64,000 bases of DNA, taken from Tomocerus qinae (Eukaryota; Arthropoda; Collembola; Entomobryomorpha; Tomoceridae). Under the pieces are notes generated by a model that saw only the letters and a list, made by a program, of their open reading frames with translations, did not search any database and had not been told where the DNA came from. A program made the position numbers and the translations under genes. The stretch spans positions 4,402,001 to 4,466,000 of the forward strand of contig CM034547.1 in assembly GCA_020055645.1 (NCBI GenBank), read 5' to 3'. Of the stretch, positions 1-12,300 are shown piece by piece (the first letter of the stretch is position 1; the number at the start of each line of letters is the position of its first letter).

Positions 1-1548
1 TTCTCACTCCCTTATTTATACGTACCTAGTGGCGATACCTTCCTTACAAACAAACAACTTAGCTGAACTTTTATATTTTTATTTATATTTTTATTATTAT
101 CATTTATTATTATACGGAAAAGTAAAAATTATAAATTGATTTTGTAATAGAGCTTATAGCTTGGGAAGGCCGGGTGCTAATTTTAGAGGTACTTGCTGAC
201 AATACAATAGTACAAGTACGGCACATATTATAAACAGGCAAATTAAGTTTTGCGTGAGGGAGACTTTGAGACTTTCTCTCTTATTCAATGCATTTAGCGT
301 TCTTCGTCTAAAGATAATGCATAAACAAAAAAGACTGAGGTCAGCATGATACACAAAGGAGCAGTTAGAGCAGCAGCCAAGGATCTTTCATTTATTCGAG
401 AAGCCTGTCTCGATGATGATTTTAGACAATTTCTCTCGAAAGAGTTTCATAGATTAAAGAATTGATAATCTTCAGTAAAAAGCGATATTTATTGCCAAAA
501 AATGTAAATGGGAATTGAAATAAAAAGTAGCTAAATTATTTCGCAGCTGGATTTGATATAGATACCACAAATAGCCCACAGTTCATTCGCAGTTAAAATG
601 AATTTTAGTATGAATTTTGCCCTAGCGGTAAGTTTTTAGAGTTTATTCTGAATACTATATTATTTTATTTCGAAGTGCTGTATTTTTTATGTAAATGCAG
701 AGATAACCAGTGGGAGAAATGTCAAAAGTGGGAGAAATGTTCAGAGACAGGAGGAAGGAGTTGTAGTCCTTAAAACTTTTACATAAAACCACTACAACCT
801 CTTAAATCTTATTTGCACGCTATTCATATTATGTGGAATTGTGAACTGAAAACAATGATCTTATTTAGGAAAAATATATAATAGGACTACATAAATGGTC
901 TTCTTTTAAATTATTGCCTGAATTCACTTATTACCGTATTAATGTATAGGTTGTGTTGTATGTTGAGCTGGATTAGGTTGCTTTGGTTAGATTATATTTT
1001 TAGCTTCGTTTTGGTAGGTCAGACCCCCTGAGACCACACCCACTGTATACCACCATAACACGTGTCATTCTTCCACAAATTGCGTTATCGGTTGTTTTGC
1101 AATATTGGACAACACACAAAACGTGGTGCCTAATAAAATCTCATTAAATAGCTGAAAATGTTTCATTTACGGTACCTACATGGAATTGGCTGACCCATTC
1201 TTTTATTTGTGTAATTTATTCCACCGAATTATGATCATTGGAATGAAATGATATTGATCAAACCAGGATATTAAACCTAACCTACATAATATAGCTTTTA
1301 TTTTTCTCGTCATTTCTGAGAGAATGGATAGCAATGTAACTGCAAAATATTTTGAGATGGGTATATTAGATAAGGACACTCAGATGGAGATCATAATAAT
1401 TTCATAGGAAAGTTATGTCCAACCTCTTCCCATCTATCAGGAATTCTTGCCCGGTGTAAATAACAGTAGCTCAAAGAAATTGTCTTCATTTAGGAGAACA
1501 ATATCTTTCAGATTGCTTGTTAGCCCTCATCTGGGAATAGCATCAGAA
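1..1548. other. AT-rich stretch without a recognisable gene
   Basis: I see no open frame with protein-like content. A ten-codon ATG frame at 598 runs into a GTAAGT donor, but no matching downstream exon was found. The last part is presumably the upstream region of the plus-strand receptor-like gene. Confidence 0.5.
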
Positions 1549-3112
1549 ATGATAACGAAGGAAGCAATCAAGCTCTACTGCCAAGAGATCAACGCATCCT
1601 ACAGACTTTGTTTTGTCCCAATTTATTGGAATGAAAAGCAAAAATCTTTTGTAGAAGGAAAGAGCAAAATCCAAAGAACATTTTGGAAAATTAATGTTCT
1701 TCTCCTTTGGGCTTACGATTCTTTCATGATCTTTCGTTTTTTGGAGGCACTCATCAAAGGCGAAACTGAAAATCAAATTGTTTCCCTCATTTTACATTTA
1801 GATTGGATAGCCATGTAACAAAAATCTTTTCTTAAGGACCTTAAATGTATTTCAAGCTCTGCTGAGTTCAAAATATAAGATTTTATTTTACATATTTCAG
1901 GTTTACTACTGTGTCTGTCGTAGATCTCACCTATGTGACGAAGAGAAAAGACATTCTTCAGCTGCTCAACTCTCTCATGAGTTTTAACGAACGAATGACA
2001 AGTGTGTAGTTCTGAATTTATTGACACAATCCATAGATATGAGTTTAGAATGTGGATTTTTGAATTTTAGAAGAGCTGGGTGGAGGTGGGAAGGGGCCGG
2101 ACATTCTCAAAGGATTTTTTGGATTTTCTTATGCAAGCATAATTGCCAATCCTTTTGCAACGTCCATTCTAATATTTTTAAGCCCTTGTGGTGCACGATA
2201 TTTGTCATCTGTGCTCACCGAAGATTGCAGAAACATCTCTTTTCCTAATTTATTCGGCTTTTATCTCATTGAGTGCTATTTATTCACGCATGCCGTTGCA
2301 GCCACTTACTCCTTCATCTTCACTGTTCCCCTCGTCCAGTTTGGATTGATGTATGTTATTGAAGGTTTACTCAGGTAGAAAATTATACTATAGTCCTAAA
2401 TATCCTATTCTAGATCACAAAACTTCTATATTTTCTGTAGACAACCTTTGAAAGAGGAGTGTAGCCAGGAACTGAAATATCAAGCAATCATTTATCGGCA
2501 GATTCAGATACTCAACACTCAGTTCCATAATTGTTTTCAATATGGGTTTCTTCCTGGTAACAAAATAACTACAATTCAGAGAAATTAATTGCTATATTAT
2601 TTTGTAGTCTATGAATAACTTTTTGATATATTTTGCATGAATTACTTGTACGTAATGCAATGATCAGCAATCACAGTAACTGCAGTTATCACTGTTGTCG
2701 TCCCTTTAACTGGTCTTATCAAGCTGCATGATGTTCTCGGAATGGCAGGAAATTGTGGGCTTCCGTTTTTGGCTTTTGGTGGTATCACTGTCCTTCTGGT
2801 ATTATTACAAATCGAAGAACATTTCTTACAAAACATAATTTGATTCTCATTCGTATTAAAGAATAAGGTTTATAAATGCAGGCGATGACATACATGACGG
2901 GCAGATGTATCAAGATATCTCAGTTCGATTTGATGGAGCATTGGGAGAATGCGGATGCGTGTTCGTTGACCAAATGGATGACCAAGTTCAGAAAATCCTG
3001 TCAGCCGATCAGAGTTTGGATGGGCTCCTGTGTTTTTGTTGGAACCACCACCATTCTTGAGTCCGCCCATCTTTGCATTGAACAAACTGCTAATATGATT
3101 CTCATGTTCTAA
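1549..3112 (+). CDS. Divergent gustatory-receptor-like multi-pass membrane protein, copy A
   Basis: Six exons can be joined in phase: 1549-1814, 1901-2001, 2071-2374, 2441-2556, 2668-2798, 2882-3112, giving 382 aa. The ATG at 1549 is chosen because it aligns with the start of the related minus-strand gene at 4926; an upstream in-frame ATG at 1447 would add 34 residues. The protein has about six hydrophobic segments and a conserved N-terminal motif (LCFVPIYW, then K) shared with its neighbour (LCLIPFYW). A PLKEEC-type segment precedes TM5, and the tail contains TGRC and IRVWMG. The last exon lacks the TYxxxxxQF signature of classical insect GRs, so membership of the chemoreceptor superfamily is inferred from size, topology and resemblance to large springtail families. 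Splice sites are canonical; the exon 2 donor (GTGTGT) is the weakest. An AATAAA lies at 3123-3128, just after the stop. Confidence 0.68.
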
Positions 3113-3471
3113 AAATACATGCAATAAATAATGTAGCTATGTAATAAATATATGTGCCTGGCTTAATTAATATGGGTTGAATCAAGAAATAAATAAGTAA
3201 TAATAAAATTAAATACTGTATGATTAAGTAATGAACTTGAATAAACTTATGAAGCCACTTTAATAATCATAATAATGCATTATTGGGGGTCATGGACTGA
3301 ATGGACTCGAATGCAAAGACGGTATCCGGATAACTTGCTTGCATAAATTATTTCGTACCTTACGAGAATAAATAATGTTTTTTACAAATAGTATTTATTA
3401 ACTTTTTAATGTGGTATGATCTGCATCGCAGTACCATTAAGCTCTCAACACTAAATGTTATGACAGTTTCA

Positions 3472-4926
3472 TTAAAATATAAGACAAAAGCTTGCAATCT
3501 GCTCGACCGAAAATTGAGTACATTCCAGCTGGGTGAATGTTCTAATTTTATAGCCACCGACCCAACAGCGAATTGTCGAATTAGAGTTTATAAATTTTTT
3601 CATCCAAAAACTATTGCAGTTTTTGTCTGCTTTTTTCCAATGAAGAAAAAGAAGTTTGGATAAGTTGTCACATCTTCCTGTGACAAAAGTCGTGGCTGTC
3701 AAAACGGTTACACCTGAAAACGTACAACTAAACTGTAAAAACCGTCTGGGTAAGTTTTGAATAATTTCCTGCTCTGGAAAATTGAAACCCAGGTAGAGCC
3801 AAATAATTGGAAGAAATGTTTATTATTTTATTCCTTACAAGCAAATGCCATTGTTGAAAATCCAGCAATGCTTCCAATTCCGATTATAGCGTGTAGTTTA
3901 ATAATGCCTCCGAAAGATAGAACTCCGACAACAATACAAGCCAGTAGGATAGCTGGGAGGAAAAGAAATCGGAAAACATCGTGGAACATCACGTTGAGAA
4001 ATTGCATTTGTCTGTAGATTCTTGCTTGTTTCTGCAATTCCTGGCAACATTCATTTTTCAGTGGGATGCTGCAACTCATCAAATGTAATTGGAATTAAAA
4101 TCAATCAGCAATTAAATCAGATCATTGCTGAAAAATATCAAACCTCATTAGAGTCTTAAGAGTTTCAATGAAGCCAAACTGGACGAGGGCAATTTGAAAG
4201 ACGCAGACGTAGATGGTACAAACTGCATGGAGAAAGTAGTAAACTTCGACAAAAAAGAAAAACGTCAGTTGGGGAGTTGTTATCTTTTTGCAGTCGTCGA
4301 CAAAGGCGGCCGAAAAATAGCGCGGGTTACATGGAGTTAGCGCATAAAGTACCGCCGGACCTACGCAATTTCCAACGATACTCAGCAACGAAAATTTGAA
4401 AAAATACTTCAAAATATCCAGAGGCTTTTTTCTATTGCTCTTATGCAATTGTTCTGAAACAATAAAAGATTTCATAAATTATTTCAAATTGATTTGAATT
4501 TAATTATCAACTGTTAATGACATTAGAATGTTTTTTATTTAATTCTTATTTTGTTTACTTACCTTTCATCTGTCCATTGAAGATTAAAAGTGAATTGATA
4601 AGCTGAATTAATTGCTTTCTCTTCCAGATACTTGTTAAGTCAGAGACGGATATAATTGACAACGTGGCAATCCAGTCGAGAAATAAAATTATGTTAACTC
4701 CATTTCGATCTTGGCCTGTTATCGCCGTTTTAGCCAAGCGGAGATACAAAAATCCAAGATAAAACCAGACGAGGCCACATTGCAGTTTCCACATCCATAT
4801 TTTATACCAAATTTTAGTTTCCACAAGACGTTGCTGCTTTTTGTCCCAGTAGAATGGAATGAGACAAAGGAAGTAGGAAATATTTATTATTTTGAAGTTC
4901 AGAGCAAAAGCTTCGTCCGATATCAT
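3472..4926 (-). CDS. Divergent gustatory-receptor-like multi-pass membrane protein, copy B
   Basis: Four exons, read on the minus strand: 4926-4563, 4453-4144, 4068-3839, 3713-3472. The summed length is 1146 nt (381 aa) and all phases agree. It is homologous along its whole length to copy A (1549-3112), with which it forms a tail-to-tail inverted pair. Hydrophobic segments lie at about residues 48-64, 78-95, 138-160, 186-215, 255-278 and 285-310; a last weakly hydrophobic stretch ends the protein. The N-terminus carries LCLIPFYW followed by basic residues; the C-terminus has TGRC and an SVEQIASF end. A minus-strand AATAAA is at 3399-3394, about 75 nt past the stop. It is probably a plasma-membrane chemosensory receptor or ligand-gated channel of the GR type, but no signature motif proves it. 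It has fewer introns than copy A. Confidence 0.7.
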
Positions 4927-6394
4927 TTTGTCTCACTTGTTTATATAAAAATACTACTACCAAAATTCAAAATACAGTCCAAACCAAAGTACCAATTGTG
5001 AAACTATAGTAGTTGGAGAAATAATGAAGAACAATTTTTCGAAAATAAAAAGGTGCCTTTTTGCTTAATGTACTGAATTCATCAGTTATATATTATATCT
5101 ATGACCGTCTGACCGTAATAAGGGTTACTTAATGAATGAATGAAAGACCACTAACCAGCACAACCCGAGTCTGTGGTACTAACAGACTAACACAACGCAT
5201 GAAGATAAGAATCATTATTGAGAAACTGAGTGCCAACGGTTTTCTTAATTAGAAAATTATATCATTATGCTTCCATAATATTATTATCACATTGATGAAC
5301 AACCTCTTCCTGATACTTTATGATTCCTTCTCCTCCCCGTCTTTGTAATCTATTTCATCAGTATCTTAATTTCTCCGTGACAAGAAATGGGAAACAGAAT
5401 TATAAATTTTTGAAAATAATGAACTCATTAAACTATTTACTAGGGAGCATGAAGTAGTACCTCGAAGCCAAAACATTTATCTTTCGGTATATTATAGTGT
5501 TTACTATATCCACAAGGATTTCTCAACGACAATAGGTGGTTGGCTGAAATCAATTTGAACCAGGGTAGAAAAAACTTTTTATTCTAGCCTCGCAAGCGGC
5601 CGTGTGTGGATAAGGCTCACATTACATTTACATTACTGGAATTTTGTATTACCTATTTAATTCTTTTGCAATAAAGATCAAGAAGGAGAGTAGGATTTAC
5701 CCTCCCAAAATACGTCAATATGATTATGCATCCCATCCCAACAGTACTATACGTCTACTGATATGTAACTCATTCACATTTACATTGTTATAAATACTTG
5801 TGACGAAATAGCTTCCAATGTTAAACTGGAATTGGTTGCTACTTTTCTAGTTAATAAAACAGGTCACAATAGACATTCGTTTCGCAACTGTATACTACAT
5901 TAGAATACAACTGTGAATGCAAATGAATATATAATTTAAAAAACACAAACGCATCACAAGTGACAGACGGCTATGTATAAAAAATTAAAACAAACCATGT
6001 AAGCACGTAACCAGGAATTTGACCAAGGGGGGCACACCAAAATATATTTGTAAAATTATACGAACATTTTTTGGATTTTTAACTTTTTTTGACAAAAAAT
6101 TCTTTTTCTGGAAGGGGGGCCGGGCCCTCCCCTGGATACGTGCTTGAAACCATGAGTACTAAACAGTATAATATCGTAAAACCAATACTACCAAATAGTA
6201 TGAATGAACAAATTATGTTTACGAGTTACTGTTTGGTTATCCAATTTAATTTTAGATGAGTATTGATTTACCGAATGAGTTCAACTTAAGAAATAATATC
6301 ATTTAATGCTTGATCGGTTTTAATTTCAATTGTTTATTAATTACTGTATGTTCGCCTTCTCTCTTTAAAATCCAAATCCTGTCATGGGTATATA
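4927..6394. other. Intergenic stretch with one MITE and a 3' UTR
   Basis: Apart from the small transposon at 6000-6146 and the presumed 3' UTR of the giant gene (minus-strand AATAAA at 6337-6332, about 58 nt past its stop), I recognise nothing here. Confidence 0.5.
6000..6146. mobile_element. hAT-like MITE, 147 bp
   Basis: The ends are inverted repeats (AAGCACGTAACCAGG at the left; the complement of CAAGCACGTATCCAGG at the right). The element is flanked by a perfect 8-bp direct repeat, AAACCATG, at 5992-5999 and 6147-6154. It has no coding capacity. Eight-bp duplications are typical of hAT transposons; family assignment rests on that and on similar small elements in the window. Confidence 0.8.
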
Positions 6395-9300
6395 CTATTT
6401 ACGTACTTTACTTTTAATGTAATCTAAGTTGTTACTGTAAAACATTTCAAATTTTTCTGTAATTTGTTTTTGTTCTTCTGGTTGGATACCATGCATTAAA
6501 AATTGAATGACAGCCATGAGGTGAACTCTGTCGTTGTAATTTATCTGTAAATCAATTTCGCACTCTGGGCAAATCTTCAAAGCTGTAAAATCCTGGAGCA
6601 ACTTGGTAAATCCTGTGTTTACACTCTTAAGGAGATTTCGAGAGAACCTGATCAGATGATTTCGATAGTGGCTGTGAGATTCCTGAAGAGCTCTCAGAGT
6701 GAAGTCAGCAAGAAACTTAACACTCCGAGAAACACGAGTTTGAATAGATGGATTTCTATTCTCAGAGATTATTACTGCATTTGAGGTCTTGTTCAACTCC
6801 TCCGCATAAACTTTAGTGAAAATGTTCAGTTCAAATGCTTGCGAGAATTGATCCAATTGACCTTTACCAAGTTTTGTCAGATTCCTACACAATTGAAAAA
6901 TAGCATTACATGTTAATTAATTTATAATTTAAAATTTTTATTGTTTGTAAATATTTCCCGATTTAGGACTAATGGCTCAACTCTGTAGAGGTTCTCAAAA
7001 TCAGTAACAAATTGTCGTGGTTAGAATTAATAGGATAGCAAAACAATTCAAGTAACTCCTTCAAAATGGCCGAATTGCTGTCCATCAAAACAAAAATTCA
7101 CAAACTACGTTTTTCTACCCACCAAAATCGACCCATAGTAAACCTATTAATGATTTTAAGCATTCCTCCAGGTTTATAACTAAGATATGCTAGCTCTCAA
7201 TCATGAATCATGAATGTAAATGTAACATGGGAAAGTTCTTACTGATATTCACTGGTGATAGGAATTCTTAAACGATTTCCGTGCAGTTCTAAGAATCCTA
7301 GTTTCATCAATTGCTTTATTTGTACTGTGTGCTCTTCCAAACAATGTGTCCTTAGTACTGTTGTGTAGAAATGAATAATTTTGTCCTCGGTTACATCATT
7401 CTCCAAGTCTGTGGAACTTATTTTGGAAAAGGGGCAATTACCCATGCCAAAGTAGATTTCAGATTCGTATTTCAGAGTGATATTGGGGTAAATTGGTTGG
7501 TATTGAGTTTTCCATCCTGGATGAATTATTACATCCGCTACTGAATCATTTATGGAAGCTGCAAGAAAAATTAAAAACTTTTTTAATGGATGGATGATTA
7601 ACAAGCTATTCTCATTATTTGAATAAAATCATTGTAATCAGTGCCGCAGCCAGGGGGTGGCCAGCCCCCCCCCCCGAAATCGAAGAAAAGAAAAGAATTT
7701 TTGCCATAAAATCCAAAAAATTTTCGCGCTTAAAATTTGTCGCCCCCCCTAATTTTTTTTGCCTGCGGCCCTGATTGTGACAAATCATTCTAATAAAGAA
7801 TAACCAACCATTCATATCATGTATGCTTCTTCCCAATGAAGTCGTGGCTGCTTCCATTTTTCGATCGGCAGGGTGAATGTATATACCATTATTTCCTTTT
7901 GCATCTGGTTTAAATGAGTATTTTTTATTTTCTTTGGTGGCTGAAATGATTCCATTAATACCAAGTGGCTCGTTGGTAACTTTTTTCACATCACTCAAGG
8001 GATATAAAATAGCCTGGGCTTGATTTTTTGTTTCCAATGCTTGTGTCAAAAGTTCTTCTCCGCTAGAAGGTGAAAATTCGATGAGATCCACATCTTTGAC
8101 CAAAATTCTTCCCGAAAGTTTTTTCGTTATAAATTCTATGTAAAGGTTAGCATTTTCACTTGTACTTGAAACAAAGATACTTGCTTTGTCTTCGCCAACG
8201 AAATATGTACCAGTTTTCTCTTCCAACGGCAAGGCATTAGATTGGTGTTCACTGGATTTTTCAATCATATGTCTTCCCATGTCAACATTTTCAGATTTCT
8301 GTTTCGCTGCTTCAAATGTGCCAAGATCTCCAGGAATTAGCGGTTTGAAAATAAATTCATTGTCCCTCTGTCCCACTGTTAGAGATCCTTGGATTTCTTC
8401 GTCGGCTTTGGAAGATTCATCAGCGAGGAAAGCTACATTGATAGTACCTTCTTCAGTCTTGTCAGAAATTAATATTTGTGGACGACCACCCTGTAGGCTG
8501 AAAATGGCTGCTTCCCCTTGCAATTTTGAAGGAGTAAATATCCCATGCACGGCTGTGTTTCCATTATCAAATTTAATAGGGTTCTTTGCTTTCAAATTTC
8601 CGGTAACTCCTGATTGTTGTATAAAAACAAATGAATTTTTTATAGGATTGCGGAAATAAGTACCAAATTGCTTGTCTTCAAGGTTGGTTTCTACACCTTT
8701 GCTCAACGATCTACCGCTTATAGTTTTATAATTACTTGGATATGTACTATCACGATGAGGAAATGGTACTCCAACGCAATAAATGATAAAACCAGAGATA
8801 CCAGCACTGCCTTCTATATACGATCCCCTCTGTGCTGCAGAGTCCATCTTGATAATGAATTCACCCTGTGTGTAAGAAATTTTTCCATGAACCCCAACTG
8901 GAAGATCATTGGTCATGGAAATTGGCATGAATGTAACTCCTACAGAATCACCAATTAGCTTTGATTTCAAAATATCCTCATCAATGGGAGTAAATTTTGC
9001 TAAGTTTGGGTTTTTCGCTGGTTCAAAATTTCCTTGATATGTGGTGTCAATATCTGGACCATCTAAAATAATTTCACCTGTCTTGCCAGTAGCAGGGATG
9101 AAAAGGTTCCCGCCCTTCGCTCCTTTGTAAAAACTTCCTTTGACTTTAACTTGTTCTTTTGTGTTAGCATTTGTAGACGGAACATTTTGAGTTAAACTAG
9201 GATCGTTCAAAACAAAATCTCCTTTACCACTGTACACAAAACATCCTTTCGGGGGGTTTGAATTCCACACCCCTACTCTACCTGGAGTATTTAAAATGAA

Positions 9301-12300
9301 TTGTAAAGATTTTCCAGATCCGGTGAATTTTCCGGAAATGCCAGGAGTTAACTGAACTTTTGAGGAATAGTAATCTGGAATATCAACATAGAATATACCC
9401 ACAGTGTTTTTTCTTGTGCTGATCATTGTGACGTCTTCTTCAGTATCTGGTTTATAAGCAAAAGCAATGCCATCTTTGTTAGGAGTCATAAAACCATGCG
9501 TAACTCTCTTTAGATACATAACTGATTTATCAAAAATAAATTTTCCAATTGTGCCAATGAAAGGGATAAATATTTCTGTGTTAAAAGACGTTTGCACGTA
9601 AACACCATGAACGGGGCCTTGCGGAAAGGAGAAAGATTGGCTACCGCTGCTGACGTCAACATCCGGAGGAGTCATTTGAGGAGCCACAGCTTGAGAAGAC
9701 TGCACATCTTCAGAATTTGAAATTTGATTATTCACCGATTCCTGTGTTGAAATATCCTGCTTTGTTTCAGAGAAAACCCAGGCAGAGTATTTAGAATCGT
9801 GATTCAGTGTACCATATATAACAGAATTATCGTTTCCTGTAAATGATCCATGTAAAATTTCTTGATGAAGCCAAATAGAGTCAGTGACTCCTAAAACATC
9901 CGGAATGAATATGGTCACACCACCTCTTATTAAGATTCCACCTATCCTCTTATTCGGTTTGGCACTAGCAGTAAAAAATCCAAGTGTTCCGTCGGTGTCA
10001 GGAACGAAATACGGTTCAAAAAAAGAACTTTCGGAACGTATTAAATACCCCTGAATAGGGTTTAAAATATTTTCATTCGGATTTTCATATGTTCCTGGCA
10101 CAGGATTTCCGACCTCCATTAAAGGTTCCGTTTCCCCTGGGCTATCTGGGATAAAAAGCTTTGGAAGCTTTGCATCACGAACAGTCAAAAATCCATATAT
10201 AGGTACAAGGTTTACGTTATTTGACATAGGTAAAAATCGACCAGTAGATTTCTTAGGTGTCGGAGAAAATGTAGGCAATGGTGACCCTGGTTGCGTAGGT
10301 GGAGCTACTTGACCTTTCTTTAGACTTTGGAATGGACCAGGATTACCTTTTTGTGGCTCAAAGGTACCTTGTTCAGGTCGATTTGGTTGTGTGAGGTCAG
10401 TGACATCTTTTGGATTATTTGGGACAAATGTGTCACCTTTTACTAGCGTCCCTGGAATTTTCTTGTTTGGATTTGAATCTGGCACAAAGAATCCAGGACT
10501 TCCATCTGTCTCTGGAATAAAATATGGTGGACTAGATGGACTATCAGACGGAACTAAATATCCACGACTTGGGTTAGGACTACTTCCGCTAGGATCATCT
10601 GGATCTGGAGCCGGTTGATATGTTCCTGGGACAGGATTTCCTTTCTGCATTAACGGTGTAGTTTGTTTTGGACTGTCTGGAATAAATCGTTTAGGTTGTT
10701 GTGGATCATCACTAACCAAAGTGCCTGGAATACTGCTGAAAGGATTTGAAGTGGGCACAAATACACCAGTAGATTTCTTAGGTGTCGGAGAAAATGTAGG
10801 CAATGGTGACCCTGGTTGCGTAGGTGGAACTACTTGACCTTTCTTTGGACTTTGGAATGGACCAGGATTACCTTTTTGTGGCTCAAAGGTACCTTGTTCA
10901 GGTCGATTTGGTTGTGTGAGGTCAGTGACATCTTTTGGATTATTTGGGACAAATGTGTCACCTTTTACTAGCGTCCCTGGAATTTTCTTGTTTGGATTTG
11001 AATCTGGCACAAAGAATCCAGGACTTCCATCTGTCTCTGGAATAAAATATGGTGGACTAGATGGACTATCAGACGGAACTAAATATCCACGACTTGGGTT
11101 AGGACTACTTCCGCTAGGATCATCTGGATCTGGAGCCGGTTGATATGTTCCTGGGACAGGATTTCCTTTCTGCATTAACGGTGTAGTTTGTTTTGGACTG
11201 TCTGGAATAAATCGTTTAGGTTGTTGTGGATCATCACTAACCAAAGTGCCTGGAATACTGCTGAAAGGATTTGAAGTGGGCACAAATACACCAGTAGATT
11301 TCTTAGGTGTCGGAGAAAATGTAGGCAATGGTGACCCTGGTTGCGTAGGTGGAGCTACTTGACCTTTCTTTGGACTTTGGAATGGACCAGGATTACCTTT
11401 TTGTGGCTCAAAGGTACCTTGTTCAGGTCGATTTGGTTGTGTGAGGTCAGTGACATCTTTTGGATTATTTGGGACAAATGTGTCACCTTTTACTAGCGTC
11501 CCTGGAATTTTCTTGTTTGGATTTGAATCTGGCACAAAGAATCCAGGACTTCCATCTGTCTCTGGAATAAAATATGGTGGACTAGATGGACTATCAGACG
11601 GAACTAAATATCCACGACTTGGGTTAGGACTACTTCCGCTAGGATCATCTGGATCTGGAGCCGGTTGATATGTTCCTGGGACAGGATTTCCTTTCTGCAT
11701 TAACGGTGTAGTTTGTTTTGGACTGTCTGGAATAAATCGTTTAGGTTGTTGTGGATCATCACTAACCAAAGTGCCTGGAATACTGCTGAAAGGATTTGAA
11801 GTGGGCACAAATACACCAGTAGATTTCTTAGGTGTCGGAGAAAATGTAGGCAATGGTGACCCTGGTTGCGTAGGTGGAGCTACTTGACCTTTCTTTGGAC
11901 TTTGGAATGGACCAGGATTACCTTTTTGTGGCTCAAAGGTACCTTGTTCAGGTCGATTTGGTTGTGTGAGGTCAGTGACATCTTTTGGATTATTTGGGAC
12001 AAATGTGTCACCTTTTACTAGCGTCCCTGGAATTTTCTTGTTTGGATTTGAATCTGGCACAAAGAATCCAGGACTTCCATCTGTCTCTGGAATAAAATAT
12101 GGTGGACTAGATGGACTATCAGACGGAACTAAATATCCACGACTTGGGTTAGGACTACTTCCGCTAGGATCATCTGGATCTGGAGCCGGTTGATATGTTC
12201 CTGGGACAGGATTTCCTTTCTGCATTAACGGTGTAGTTTGTTTTGGACTGTCTGGAATAAATCGTTTAGGTTGTTGTGGATCATCACTAACCAAAGTGCC

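Noticed and set aside
598-627. Ten-codon ATG frame followed by GTAAGT, like a signal-peptide first exon
   Set aside because: The nearest acceptor (about 700) leads to an immediate stop, and no further exon was found.
7615-7808. C-terminal extension of the giant frame to a stop at 7615
   Set aside because: A donor at 7808 and an acceptor at 7559 join the exon in phase to a better continuation, and the extension is partly MITE sequence.
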